Of a stretch of DNA of 36,525 nucleotides, positions 15,512 to 24,061 are shown piece after piece. A model generated the notes under the pieces. The model did no database searches, was not told where the DNA came from, and saw only the letters and a list, made by a program, of their open reading frames with translations. Location of the stretch: assembly GCA_016788625.1 (NCBI GenBank), contig JAEUQX010000252.1:1-36525 (forward strand), read 5' to 3'. How positions within the stretch are numbered: the first letter of the stretch is position 1; each line of letters opens with the position of its first letter. This DNA comes from Anaerolineae bacterium (GTDB lineage Bacteria; Chloroflexota; Anaerolineae; Aggregatilineales; Phototrophicaceae). The translations under genes were made by a program, and so were the position numbers.

Positions 15512-17071
15512 ATGTCAGAAAAGATGACCATCCGCCTGGGATGCTGGTTGGTGTTGTTCATCGGCCTTGTTGTTGCGGCAATGCCCGCGCGGGCGCAGGA
15601 CAGTCTGGAGCGCTGGTCGCCGCCGCTGAATCTGGGCAAAGGTTGGTGGCAGTCTGTCACGACAGATAGCCAGGGCAATCTGCATGTTGGCTGGTACAAC
15701 GGTATTGGTGTTGAAGGCACTGCCTTCGACTTCCTGACCTATGCACAGCGCCGCCTTGATGGCACCTGGAGCGAGCCGAACGAGGTAATCTTCACTACGA
15801 CGGGCGGTTACACGGTGCGTAACGCCCTGGCCGTGACCAGCAATGGTCGCATCTTTTCCGTACATCGCAACGAAATCGCTCACTTCTTGTCCAGTTCGGT
15901 TGTCGCTGCCGCCGATAATGCTTCGACCTGGTCGGAACCCACGCGAATCAGCAGCAGCGGATATTATGTCGACATGCTGGCCGACCGGAACGACAATCTG
16001 CACATTGTTTTCAGCGGCACCGTGGACACCCTAGCGCCTCCGCCTGGGGGAGGTAACCCGGAAGCCAGCATCTGCGCCTACTGTCAGGATTTGTTCTACC
16101 GCCGTTCGACCGACCAGGGAGCATCGTGGAGCGACCCTTACCCGTTGTCCATTGAGGTGGCGACAGGTTCTGACCGAATGAACATCATTCAGGGTGACAG
16201 CGGACGGCTGTATATCTTCTGGGATGAAGGCTACGACTGGTATATTGGCAAGGGGCAGGCGCAGGATGTGCGCTTCGTCTATTCGCTTGATCAGGGCGAG
16301 ACCTGGTCTGAACCTATCATCATTGATGGCGGGGGGTTCAGCGATCGCCGTCCGATACAGATCGCAATGACAGAAACGCGCGATGGCTCATTGATGGTTA
16401 TCTGGCGCTATTCGAATGATACTGATCGCGGCATCTATTACCAGATTTCCTCCGATCTGGGACAAACCTGGACGGCGCGACAACCCATTCCCGGCATCGT
16501 CGCGCGTTACACCAACGACACCCCGCTGGACGACTTTGATCTGATCACTGATCGTCTAGGCAATATCCACGCTTTTGTGGTCGCGCAGCCCAATCTGTTG
16601 AGCACGGCCAACGCGGGTTTGTATCATATCACCTATCAGCAGGGCGAGTGGCTGGCACCGCAGCGCGTGTTTTACAGCCCTATCATGCGCCCCGAATGGC
16701 CGAAGGTCGCGCTGGGGCCATCGAACGACATTCACCTGACCTGGTTCATTCGTGGTATCCGTGAAAACTTATCCGGACAGCAGGATGCGACGGGCATCCT
16801 GGAAGTTTTTTATAGTCATCTCGATGGCAATTTGCAGCCCGAACCGACGCGCGAATTCCTGCCGACCAACACGCCGTTGCCCACAGCGACGATCTTCCTG
16901 AACCTCGATCCGACGCTGACTCCTTTCCCCACCCTGGAAGGCATTGACCCTAACCTCGCACTGGTGACAATGGACACTTATGGTTCAACTGCGGTGCTCG
17001 GCGGTCTGTTTACCTCAGCAATCTTCTGCCTGGCGGTCGCGGTTGGCTTGCGCTTCTGGAGGCGGTTGTAA
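15512..17071 (+). CDS. Exported, membrane-anchored BNR/sialidase-fold protein
   Basis: A 519-residue protein with a Sec signal peptide (residues about 1-28, ending AMPARA-QD) and a C-terminal TM anchor (about 491-515) followed by RFWRRL, so the body is outside the cell. Three good Asp-box motifs (S-x-D-x-G-x-x-W) occur at 199-206, 258-265 and 313-320, and weaker ones near 135-141. This is the six-bladed propeller of sialidases and other BNR proteins. I do not see a convincing sialidase arginine triad or an FRIP motif, so glycan binding, or hydrolysis of another sugar, is as likely as sialidase action. A Pro/Thr-rich linker (about 445-475) spaces the domain from the membrane. Its place inside the exopolysaccharide operon suggests it handles the polymer. 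Confidence 0.78.
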   Translation: MSEKMTIRLGCWLVLFIGLVVAAMPARAQDSLERWSPPLNLGKGWWQSVTTDSQGNLHVGWYNGIGVEGTAFDFLTYAQRRLDGTWSEPNEVIFTTTGGYTVRNALAVTSNGRIFSVHRNEIAHFLSSSVVAAADNASTWSEPTRISSSGYYVDMLADRNDNLHIVFSGTVDTLAPPPGGGNPEASICAYCQDLFYRRSTDQGASWSDPYPLSIEVATGSDRMNIIQGDSGRLYIFWDEGYDWYIGKGQAQDVRFVYSLDQGETWSEPIIIDGGGFSDRRPIQIAMTETRDGSLMVIWRYSNDTDRGIYYQISSDLGQTWTARQPIPGIVARYTNDTPLDDFDLITDRLGNIHAFVVAQPNLLSTANAGLYHITYQQGEWLAPQRVFYSPIMRPEWPKVALGPSNDIHLTWFIRGIRENLSGQQDATGILEVFYSHLDGNLQPEPTREFLPTNTPLPTATIFLNLDPTLTPFPTLEGIDPNLALVTMDTYGSTAVLGGLFTSAIFCLAVAVGLRFWRRL

Positions 17072-17155
17072 CGCCTGTGTAAGCGATAGGCATCTGCAAG
17101 GCATATCGACTATCCTCATAACGTTTCATTTGGCAATCCAGCAGGTGCTATCTCC

Positions 17156-17599
17156 ATGGCGCTCAACACAACGCCGGTCACAGAAGACAACATGACAATG
17201 CCCGCGCAGCAGGTCAGCAACGCCAATCTCCAGTCCGTCGGCCTGGTGCTTGCCAGCGTCGCCTGTGGCGCTGTCGGTCAACTGACGCTCAAGGCCGCGA
17301 TGAACTCGCTCGGCAGTTTGCAGCTTTCGGTCGAAACGCTGGTGCGGATGGCGACCAGCCCGCTGCTGCTCGTCGGGGTCGCGATCTTCGGAATCAGTAC
17401 GCTGTTGTGGCTGTTTGCGCTGGCGAAGGCGGATCTGAGCTTCGCCTATCCATTCCTTAGCCTCACCTATATTGTTGTCCTCTTCGGTGGCGCAATCCTG
17501 TTCCATGAGGCAGTCACCCCGATGCGCGTCATCGGCTTTGCCGTAATCGTCACGGGTGTTTGGATTGTCGCGCGTAGCGAAAAGAAAAAGCAGGGCTGA
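17156..17599 (+). CDS. Four-TM SMR/EamA-family transporter (ArnE-like flippase candidate)
   Basis: A 147-residue protein with four TM helices at about 29-48, 64-84, 90-110 and 115-137 and a basic tail (SEKKKQG). Its length and the GQLTLKAAM, FALAKADLSFAYPFLSLTYIVVL and VIGFAVIVTGVWIV blocks match small multidrug-resistance/EamA proteins, especially the ArnE/ArnF type that flip undecaprenyl-linked amino sugars. In this operon, which lacks a MATE-type Wzx, it is the only candidate for moving a lipid-linked sugar. It would be expected to act as a dimer. GCAGGTG lies eight bases before the ATG. An 84-base gap separates it from the BNR gene, while the next gene begins two bases after its stop. Confidence 0.8.
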   Translation: MALNTTPVTEDNMTMPAQQVSNANLQSVGLVLASVACGAVGQLTLKAAMNSLGSLQLSVETLVRMATSPLLLVGVAIFGISTLLWLFALAKADLSFAYPFLSLTYIVVLFGGAILFHEAVTPMRVIGFAVIVTGVWIVARSEKKKQG

Positions 17600-17601
17600 A
17601 C

Positions 17602-18915
17602 ATGGGGGTTGGCATCATCGGTGGCGGCCTGATGGGTATGGCTCTGGCCTACCATCTGGCGCGGCAGGGCGAACAGGTTACCGTACTGGAGCAGGATTCC
17701 GAACTGGGCGGCTTGAACGGTGAACTGCGCTTTGACGATGGTTTGCGCGTAGCCCGCTACCAACATGCGATTCTCCCAATTGATCGGATGTTGTATAACC
17801 TGTGCACCGAGCTGGGGCTGCAAGACGATCTGTTGTTCCAGAACGCACATGCCGGGTTCGTTCATGGTGGTCAGATTTACGCCATGACCAATATCCTCGA
17901 TTTTCTGACATTCCCGATGCTTGGCCTGATCGACCGCTTCCGTTTGGGTGGAGTCATCCTGCGCGCGCGCAGCAAGGCTGATTGGCGCGAGCTTGACGAG
18001 CTGCCGGTCAAAGAGTGGCTCGTGCGGGTGGGCGGTGTCGAAGCGTTTGAGCGGGTCTGGCGTCCGCTGCTGGAAGCGAAGTTCGATGGGGTATACGATC
18101 ATGTGTCGGCTACCTACATCTGGGCCTGGCTCAACCGCATGTCGTCGATCCGGCGTGTGCCGCAGATGAACGGCAGCATCGGTTATCTGCGGCGCGGGCA
18201 TTTTTCGCTTATTCAATCCCTGGCGGAAGCACTCCTCCGGCTCGGCGGTAAGATTGAATACAATGCCCGTGTGCGCGAGATCGAACTTGGCGATGGCCGA
18301 ATGCAGCGCATCCGCACGCAGACACAGGTTAAGGAATTCGATGTGGTGGTTGCCGCCATCGCGACGCCGAATTTTTTGCGGTTGATCCCCGGCGCAGATA
18401 ATGCTTACAAGGCGCGCCTGACGAATGCTAAGTACCTGGGGTTAATCTGCCCTGTGCTGGTGGTCGAAAAGCGTCTCTCCCCATATTGGACGCTGAACCT
18501 GACGGATCCCACGTTTCCGTTCTCGGTGATTATCGAGACGCCACATCCGGAACATCCCTCGAATTATGTCGTGTACCTACCGCGTTACACCGCGCCGGAC
18601 AACGATTGGATGGGGGTATCTGATGAGGACATCCGCGAGGCATGGTTCAGCCATCTGCACCAAATCTTCCCGACATTTGATGAGGCCGCCGTGCGCCACT
18701 TCGCCGTCAGCCGCTCACGTTATGTCGAACCCGTCTATCTGGTCAATAATCTGGCAAATGATATTGGCATATTGACGCCCTACGATGGTCTGTACCTGGC
18801 CAATACGCGCCAGACCTACCCGGAACTGCCGACAAGCGAAGCTGTGATCAAACATGCCCAGCACGTCGCTTCAGTGATTTCCAAAGCGCGGCCTGCCTCA
18901 ACCCAGATGGGATAA
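17602..18915 (+). CDS. FAD-dependent oxidoreductase (amine oxidase/UDP-galactopyranose-mutase-like)
   Basis: A 437-residue flavoprotein. The N-terminal dinucleotide motif GVGIIGGGLMGMALAYHLARQGEQVTVLE (residues 2-30) and the following GGLNG are the FAD-binding signature of the amine-oxidase/protoporphyrinogen-oxidase/UGM clan. Near the C-terminus, GLYLANTRQTYPELPTSEAVIKHA is the second FAD-contact segment. There is no signal peptide or TM anchor, so it is cytoplasmic. In polysaccharide loci such enzymes may interconvert or oxidise nucleotide or lipid-linked sugars, but the substrate cannot be read here. It is packed between the SMR gene (two-base gap) and the first glycosyltransferase (three-base gap), so it surely belongs to the operon. 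Confidence 0.82.
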   Translation: MGVGIIGGGLMGMALAYHLARQGEQVTVLEQDSELGGLNGELRFDDGLRVARYQHAILPIDRMLYNLCTELGLQDDLLFQNAHAGFVHGGQIYAMTNILDFLTFPMLGLIDRFRLGGVILRARSKADWRELDELPVKEWLVRVGGVEAFERVWRPLLEAKFDGVYDHVSATYIWAWLNRMSSIRRVPQMNGSIGYLRRGHFSLIQSLAEALLRLGGKIEYNARVREIELGDGRMQRIRTQTQVKEFDVVVAAIATPNFLRLIPGADNAYKARLTNAKYLGLICPVLVVEKRLSPYWTLNLTDPTFPFSVIIETPHPEHPSNYVVYLPRYTAPDNDWMGVSDEDIREAWFSHLHQIFPTFDEAAVRHFAVSRSRYVEPVYLVNNLANDIGILTPYDGLYLANTRQTYPELPTSEAVIKHAQHVASVISKARPASTQMG

Positions 18916-18918
18916 ACC

Positions 18919-20106
18919 ATGCGCGTTTTACTGCTGACACAGGTCTTGCCCTATCCGCCCGACAGCGGCCCCAAAGTCAAGACCTACTACGTCCTCAAGT
19001 ACCTCGCCACAAAACACCAGGTCACATTAGTCTCGTTTGTGCGCGACACCGATAAGCCGGAATACATCCGCCATCTGGAGACGCTGTGCGAGCGCGTCAT
19101 CACCGTACCCATCACGCGGTCACCTGTCAAAGACCTGCTGTTCCTGGGCAAGAGCATCTTCAGCGGCCAACCCTGGATGATGCTGCGTGACGAACGCCCG
19201 GAGATGCGCGCGGCGCTGCGCGATCTGGCGGCCACGACGTATTTCGATGTCGTCCACGCTGACCAGCTCAATATGGGGCAGTACGCGCTGCCCTTCACCA
19301 AGAGTCGCAAAGTGCTTGACCTGCACAACGCGCTGTGGGTGCTCTATAAGCGGTTGGCGGAGACGCTGCCGCCCAGCAAGCCGATGAAATACATCCTGAT
19401 GCGCGACTGGCCGCTGCTCAAGCGCTACGAAGGCGCGATGTGCCGGGCTTTCGATGCGGTGCTGGCCGTCAGCCAGGAAGATCGCCAGGCGTTGACCGAG
19501 GCGGGTGCGCGCCCGGAGATGCCGATCATCCCAATCGCAGTCGATACCGACGAGCAGGCGCAGATCGCCCGCGCGCCGAAGGGGCCGCACATCGTTCACA
19601 TCGGCACCATGTACTGGCCGCCCAATATCGCGGGCATCACCTGGTTCCTCGATGAGATTTACCCGCTGATCAAACAGCGCGTGCCGGATGTGCGCTGCAC
19701 GCTGATCGGCGCGCGTCCGCCGACCAGCATCACCGAGCGCGCGCAGAGCGACCCCTCGCTGACGGTGACGGGTTACGTGGAAGATCCTGTGCCTTATTTG
19801 GCCGATTCCAGCATGATGGTCGTGCCGCTGCAAGCGGGCGGGGGGATGCGCGTCAAGATACTCAACGCGCTCTCACAGGGTATCCCGATGGTCAGCACAA
19901 CGGTCGGCTGTGAAGGCATCGCCGTCGCCCACGAGCGCGATATCATGATCGCAGACAAGCCCGCCGATTTTGCCGAAGCGACGGTCCGACTGCTGACTGA
20001 CGCTGAACTGAACCGCCGTATCACCGAACAAGGGCGGCGCACTGTTGTGGAAACCTATGATTACCGCCAGGCCTGCCGTCCACTGGACGCGATTTATACA
20101 GGGTAG
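18919..20106 (+). CDS. Glycosyltransferase family 4, first of two
   Basis: A 395-residue GT-B enzyme. The N-terminal domain begins MRVLLLTQVLPYPPDSGPKVKTYYVLKYL, typical of GT4 proteins of the TIGR03087 type, and a VVHADQLNMGQYA block follows. The C-terminal domain has HIGTMYWPPNIAGITWFLDEI, VTGYVEDPVPYLADSSMMVVPL and GGGMRVKILNALSQGIPMVST. The last of these carries the sugar-nucleotide site, although the usual E-x7-E is changed to K-x-L-N-A. Transfer of one sugar from a nucleotide donor to the lipid-linked repeat unit is expected at the inner face of the membrane. Donor and acceptor are unknown. Confidence 0.85.
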   Translation: MRVLLLTQVLPYPPDSGPKVKTYYVLKYLATKHQVTLVSFVRDTDKPEYIRHLETLCERVITVPITRSPVKDLLFLGKSIFSGQPWMMLRDERPEMRAALRDLAATTYFDVVHADQLNMGQYALPFTKSRKVLDLHNALWVLYKRLAETLPPSKPMKYILMRDWPLLKRYEGAMCRAFDAVLAVSQEDRQALTEAGARPEMPIIPIAVDTDEQAQIARAPKGPHIVHIGTMYWPPNIAGITWFLDEIYPLIKQRVPDVRCTLIGARPPTSITERAQSDPSLTVTGYVEDPVPYLADSSMMVVPLQAGGGMRVKILNALSQGIPMVSTTVGCEGIAVAHERDIMIADKPADFAEATVRLLTDAELNRRITEQGRRTVVETYDYRQACRPLDAIYTG

Positions 20107-20109
20107 GTC

Positions 20110-21300
20110 ATGAAGATACTGTTCGTCGCTCCGTATCTGCCGTCGCTCATCCGCGTGCGTCCGTACAACCTTCTACGCGCATTGGTTAATCGTGGGCACG
20201 AGGTCACGCTTGCGGCGCTGCAACCGCCCAGCGACGATGATGGGCCGTTAGTCGAACTTCGTAAGCTGTGCAAAGCGGTGCATGTCGTGCCGCATGGCCG
20301 TGTACAGACGCTGCTCAACGGCGTATTGGCGCTTCCCAGCAGCACCCCGATTCAGGCGGCCTACTCGCGCTCGCCCGCCTTCGCCAGCCACATGCGCGAG
20401 GTTCTGGCGCGCGAAACGTTCGATGTCGTCCATCTTGAGCATCTGCGTGGGGCCGTGCTGGCCGAGGCGCTGCCGGGTCTGCCGATTGTGTTCGACTCGG
20501 TGGACAGCATCGCGCTGCTGTTCGGCAAGGTGCTGCAAGATGCGCCCAGCCTGAAGAGCCGTCTGTTGGCCGCGCTCGACCTGGAGCGCACGCGGCGTTT
20601 TGAAGGTCAGTTGACGCAGCGCTTCCGCCAGGTGACGGTGACGAGCGAGGCTGACCGCCGCGCCCTGATCGAGATGGGCAGCGATGGCGAGCGGATCACC
20701 GTGATCGCCAATGGGGTTGACCTGGAGTATTTCCAGCCCCAGGCGCTAGAACGTAATCCCCGGCGATTGGTGTTTACGGGCAAGATGAGCTACCATGCCA
20801 ATATTGCCGCTGCCGAAGACCTGGTGGAAAAGATCATGCCGCTGGTCTGGGCGCAGGAACCAGAGGCCGAGCTGTATATTGTCGGTAAAGATCCGACGCC
20901 CGCCGTGTTGAAACTCGGCGAGAGGCCGAAGGTCACTGTCACCGGGTCTGTGCCGGATCTGCGCCCGTATATCGCCCAGGCTGCCGTCGCTATCAGCACG
21001 GTGCGCTACGGTGTCGGCATTCAGAACAAGGTGCTGGAAGCGATGGCGATGGGGACACCTGTCGTCTGTTCGACCCAAGCCAGTTCCGCGCTGAAGATCG
21101 AAAACGGGCGCGACCTGTTGATAGGCGATACGCCCGCTGCGATTGCCGATCACATTATCGGCCTGCTGCGTTCCGCCGAGCGCCGTGTGCAGCTCGGTAC
21201 AGCAGGGCGTGCTTACGTCGAAATGCACCATAACTGGAATCATGCTGCGGCAGTATTAGAGGTATTGTATCAGCGCGCTATTGCGCATGATTCGAGGTAA
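20110..21300 (+). CDS. Glycosyltransferase family 4, second of two
   Basis: A 396-residue GT-B enzyme, paralogous in layout to the preceding gene: MKILFVAPYLPSLIRVRPYNLLRALVNRGHEVTLA at the start, VVHLEHLRGAVLA in the acceptor domain, TVIANGVDLEYFQP at the domain junction, LVFTGKMSYHANIAAAEDLVEKI and VGIQNKVLEAMAMGTPVVCST in the donor domain. Unlike its neighbour it keeps the E of the KVLEAMA motif. It should add a second, probably different, sugar. GGGTAGG lies directly before the ATG, and three bases separate it from the previous stop. An alternative role on another acceptor is possible, but operon packing argues for the same pathway. Confidence 0.88.
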   Translation: MKILFVAPYLPSLIRVRPYNLLRALVNRGHEVTLAALQPPSDDDGPLVELRKLCKAVHVVPHGRVQTLLNGVLALPSSTPIQAAYSRSPAFASHMREVLARETFDVVHLEHLRGAVLAEALPGLPIVFDSVDSIALLFGKVLQDAPSLKSRLLAALDLERTRRFEGQLTQRFRQVTVTSEADRRALIEMGSDGERITVIANGVDLEYFQPQALERNPRRLVFTGKMSYHANIAAAEDLVEKIMPLVWAQEPEAELYIVGKDPTPAVLKLGERPKVTVTGSVPDLRPYIAQAAVAISTVRYGVGIQNKVLEAMAMGTPVVCSTQASSALKIENGRDLLIGDTPAAIADHIIGLLRSAERRVQLGTAGRAYVEMHHNWNHAAAVLEVLYQRAIAHDSR

Positions 21301-21304
21301 TCCC

Positions 21305-22834
21305 ATGAGCAGCCAGACAGCCAAGTCGCCGAAAATCGATGCGGGGTATGTCACCCTCAATCCCACCGACCTGATCAATTCCATCCGCGGTCACAGCCGC
21401 AACAAGATGCGCCTGGCGCGCGTCGTGCTGCTGCTGCTGGATGCAATAGCGGTGGGTATGGCGTTGCTGGTGGCTTATAACCTGCGTTTCATCCTGCCCA
21501 CGACAGCCCTGTTTGATCCCGGTGGATTCATTAATCGGGCCTACTATGCCGGGTTTGCCTACCTGCTCATCCCGCTCTGGCTGATCCTGTTTGTGCTGTT
21601 CCGCATGTACGACCCTGCAGTACTGTTCGGCGGTTTGCAGGAATATGCCAACGCTTTCAACGCCTGTACCGTTGGCATCATGATCGTGATCGTTGCCAGC
21701 TACCTGGATCCCTCGCTGCTGGTAGCGCGCGGCTGGCTGTTGATTGCCTGGAGCTTGTCGATCTTCCTGGTGTTCCTGGAGCGATTTGCCTTTCGCCGCG
21801 TGATCTACAATCTGCGCCAGCGCGGGCACTTCATGTCTCCGGCCTACATCGTCGGCGCGAACCAGGAAGGGATTGCCATCGCCGAGCAGTTGATAAGCGC
21901 CCCCATCGCGGGCATCAATATCATCGGCTTCCTGGATGACACCATGAAGGTGGGTGAAGAGGTTCTGCCGGGGTTGGTCGTTCACGGCCCGACGACGCGC
22001 GCGGAAATCCTGGTGCAGCGTTTTGGAATCGAGCGCCTGATTGTGGCAACGAGCGGTGTTCAGCGCGACAAGCTGCTTGACGTTTTTCGGCGTTACATGA
22101 ACTCCAACGATGTCTCGGTGTGGCTGTCGTCCGGCATGTATGAAATCATGACCACTGGCGTGCGCGTGCAGGATGTGGGCAGCGTGCCGATGGTCAGCGT
22201 CAACCGCGTGCGGCTGACCGGGCCGAACATTGTTGCCAAGGCCATCCTCGATTATGTTGGCGCGACGTTGGGGCTGATCGTGCTGTCGCCGTTATTCCTG
22301 GTCGTCGCCATTCTGATGAAGCGCACCGATCCCGGCCCGATCTTCTACCCTCGCCGCGTTGTGGGTGTGGGCGGCAAGGAGTTCAACGCTTTCAAGTTCC
22401 GCACGATGGTCGTCAATTCGCAGGAAGTGCTGGACGATCTTCTGGCACGCGACCCGGAAGCGCGCGAAGAATGGAACAAATACTACAAGCTCAAGAATGA
22501 CCCGCGCATCACCCGGATTGGAGCATTTCTGCGCAAGACCAGCTTTGACGAACTGCCGCAGCTTGTCAACGTACTGCGCGGCGAGATGAGTCTGGTTGGG
22601 CCGCGTATGATCACCATGGAAGAAGTCGAGAAATACGGGCGTTGGGGGTTGAACCTGCACACGGTCAAGCCGGGCATCACCGGATTATGGCAAACATCTG
22701 GCCGCAGCGAACTGACATATGAGGAGCGCGTGCGGTTGGATATGCGCTACATCCGCAATTACACCATCTGGCTGGACATCCAAATCCTGATTCAGACAGT
22801 GCCCGCGGTATTGATGAGTCGCGGCGCGTACTGA
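21305..22834 (+). CDS. Initiating polyprenyl-phosphate sugar-phosphate transferase (PNPT, WbaP/EpsE-like)
   Basis: A 509-residue enzyme that starts repeat-unit synthesis by moving a sugar-1-phosphate from a nucleotide sugar to undecaprenyl phosphate. It has four TM helices in the first 170 residues, then a Rossmann-like domain ([16 protein letters not shown], about 180-300) of the CoA-binding_3 type, a membrane hairpin (about 310-335), and the catalytic Bac_transf domain with [26 protein letters not shown] and [14 protein letters not shown]. The frame opens at 21281, but ATG at 21305 follows GAGGTAA at proper spacing and the previous stop by four bases. It is the last gene of the operon. The sugar is not predictable; glucose, galactose or an acetylated sugar are all used by the family. 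Confidence 0.9.
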   Translation: MSSQTAKSPKIDAGYVTLNPTDLINSIRGHSRNKMRLARVVLLLLDAIAVGMALLVAYNLRFILPTTALFDPGGFINRAYYAGFAYLLIPLWLILFVLFRMYDPAVLFGGLQEYANAFNACTVGIMIVIVASYLDPSLLVARGWLLIAWSLSIFLVFLERFAFRRVIYNLRQRGHFMSPAYIVGANQEGIAIAEQLISAPIAGINIIGFLDDTMKVGEEVLPGLVVHGPTTRAEILVQRFGIERLIVATSGVQRDKLLDVFRRYMNSNDVSVWLSSGMYEIMTTGVRVQDVGSVPMVSVNRVRLTGPNIVAKAILDYVGATLGLIVLSPLFLVVAILMKRTDPGPIFYPRRVVGVGGKEFNAFKFRTMVVNSQEVLDDLLARDPEAREEWNKYYKLKNDPRITRIGAFLRKTSFDELPQLVNVLRGEMSLVGPRMITMEEVEKYGRWGLNLHTVKPGITGLWQTSGRSELTYEERVRLDMRYIRNYTIWLDIQILIQTVPAVLMSRGAY

Positions 22835-22862
22835 GCGCGACAACGAACCTCACAAACAAGAC

Positions 22863-22884
22863 GGGGCGCAATACATCGCGCCCC
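22863..22884. repeat. GC-rich palindrome after the exopolysaccharide operon
   Basis: GGGGCGC (22863-22869) pairs with GCGCCCC (22878-22884) around an 8-base loop, 28 bases past the PNPT stop. Arms and loop length equal those at 6205-6228. It could end the operon transcript, but no T-run follows. Nothing else is recognisable in the 22835-23026 gap. Confidence 0.7.
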
Positions 22885-23026
22885 TGTTGAAGCTCAGCCA
22901 CATCCCCATGAAGGCTGGGCAGTTCTTAGCCAGTAGTCGATCGATAGTCCGCCTTCGCCGTTCTTGCTGCCGGCCGTTTCCAGATTTGGTGTTAAGGCTG
23001 TGGACTACTCGCTAAAGGCTGTTCGT

Positions 23027-23464
23027 TTACAGCGCATCACCAATTTCGTTCAGGCGCTGCCGCGCGTCGTCCTCCGGCACCTCGAAGTGTACGCTCATCG
23101 CGACCGGTGTTCGCGCGCCAGGGCTGAGCGCGCGAATCATGTCCAGCGGCATGATCAACATCCGCGCGAACGCCCGCAGCAGTTGATCATCCTTATCCTG
23201 CTTGAAAATTGCATCAAGGCCATGTTTGTCGCCCCATTCGCTCTGCATGATGTGACGTGCCAGCAGTCGAGAGAGCGACATGCGTGGCGAGAAGTGCCCG
23301 CCCGTCTTCAGGAACCCGACCGACAGCTCAGTGATGTCCACTTCTGCCCACATGTCCGGGCGTGGACGCTGCAGCATTATCTCAATCGGCACCGGAGGAT
23401 GCTCGATCTCGAAGGTGTGGATGAGTTCCATTGCGATACTTTCCAATTGCTTCATTTCATTCAA
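23027..23464 (-). CDS. Degenerate ImmA/IrrE-like protein (metallopeptidase fold, zinc motif lost)
   Basis: A 145-residue protein whose order of blocks follows ImmA/IrrE (DUF955) proteins: an N-terminal helix with a PVPIEIML segment, a strand region (VGFLKTGGHFSPRMSLSR), a helix where the zinc HExxH motif should be, and LLRAFARMLIMPLDMIRAL, which corresponds to the usual N-x-F-A-x-x-L-L-M-P helix. The catalytic helix reads LLARH (67-71), keeping only the second His and losing the first His and the Glu, so peptidase activity is not expected. A regulatory or structural role is possible. TTG at 23464 overlaps the rsmD stop (TTGA) and has GAGGAG eight bases ahead, which supports it over the ATG at 23455. 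Confidence 0.6.
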   Translation of the reverse strand: MNEMKQLESIAMELIHTFEIEHPPVPIEIMLQRPRPDMWAEVDITELSVGFLKTGGHFSPRMSLSRLLARHIMQSEWGDKHGLDAIFKQDKDDQLLRAFARMLIMPLDMIRALSPGARTPVAMSVHFEVPEDDARQRLNEIGDAL

Positions 23465-24057
23465 GGTTCATTCTCCTCAGGCTGGGTGGAGGGTGTGGAC
23501 GACTCAAGCGCCTCGAAGAACCAGAGCAGCGTGTTGCCATAACGCCGCTCATCAACGGCTTCCAGGTGTTTGAGCGTAAGGGGTTGGGCTTCGCTGGGGT
23601 CAATCTGCACGATCACCAGCGTTCCGGGGGGCAGCCAACGGGGTTGGCTATCCAGTGCCTGTAGCACTTCCAGCCATAATCCCTTGTACTGCGGCGGCGC
23701 TACATAGATGATGTGGTAGGCTTCGGCAGGTGGATGTTTGAGGATAGCGAGCGCATTGCCCTGGCGGACGAGCGCCTTGTCGGCCAGGCGGGTGCGCTTC
23801 AGGTTTTCATGAATAGTCTCGATGGCGCGGCGGTCAATATCAACAAAGATAGCTTTGGCTGCGCCCCGGCTGAGCGCCTCGATGCCAACGCTGCCTGTTC
23901 CGGCGAACAGGTCCAGGATAGTCGCGCCGACGATGTCCTGGCCGATGATGTTGAACAGCGATTCCTTGACACGATCCATGACCGGACGGGTGCTGTCACC
24001 CGGCACCAATTTGAGTTGCCGTCCTTTGGCACTGCCACCAATCACCCGGATAGGCAT
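23461..24057 (-). CDS. rsmD: 16S rRNA (guanine(966)-N2)-methyltransferase RsmD
   Basis: A 198-residue methyltransferase of normal RsmD length, which modifies G966 in the small-subunit rRNA using SAM. It starts MPIRVIGGSAKGRQLK, then TRPVMDRVKESLFNII and the SAM-binding DLFAGTGSVGIEALSRGA, all standard for the family. The catalytic motif IV is usually D/N-PP-Y/F; here it reads YVAPPQYKG, with Ala in place of the acidic or amide residue. The fold and neighbours still say RsmD; activity may need a different residue. ATG at 24057 has AAGGGGTG six bases upstream. The open frame extending to 24372 is read-through into the UroD gene and was not used. It is coupled to the ImmA-like gene and follows the UroD-family gene by four bases. 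Confidence 0.9.
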   Translation of the reverse strand: MPIRVIGGSAKGRQLKLVPGDSTRPVMDRVKESLFNIIGQDIVGATILDLFAGTGSVGIEALSRGAAKAIFVDIDRRAIETIHENLKRTRLADKALVRQGNALAILKHPPAEAYHIIYVAPPQYKGLWLEVLQALDSQPRWLPPGTLVIVQIDPSEAQPLTLKHLEAVDERRYGNTLLWFFEALESSTPSTQPEENEP

Positions 24058-24061
24058 GGGG

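Noticed and set aside
15512-17071. Calling the BNR protein a sialidase
   Set aside because: Asp boxes are present, but the catalytic arginine triad and FRIP motif are not convincing; the fold alone does not prove the activity.
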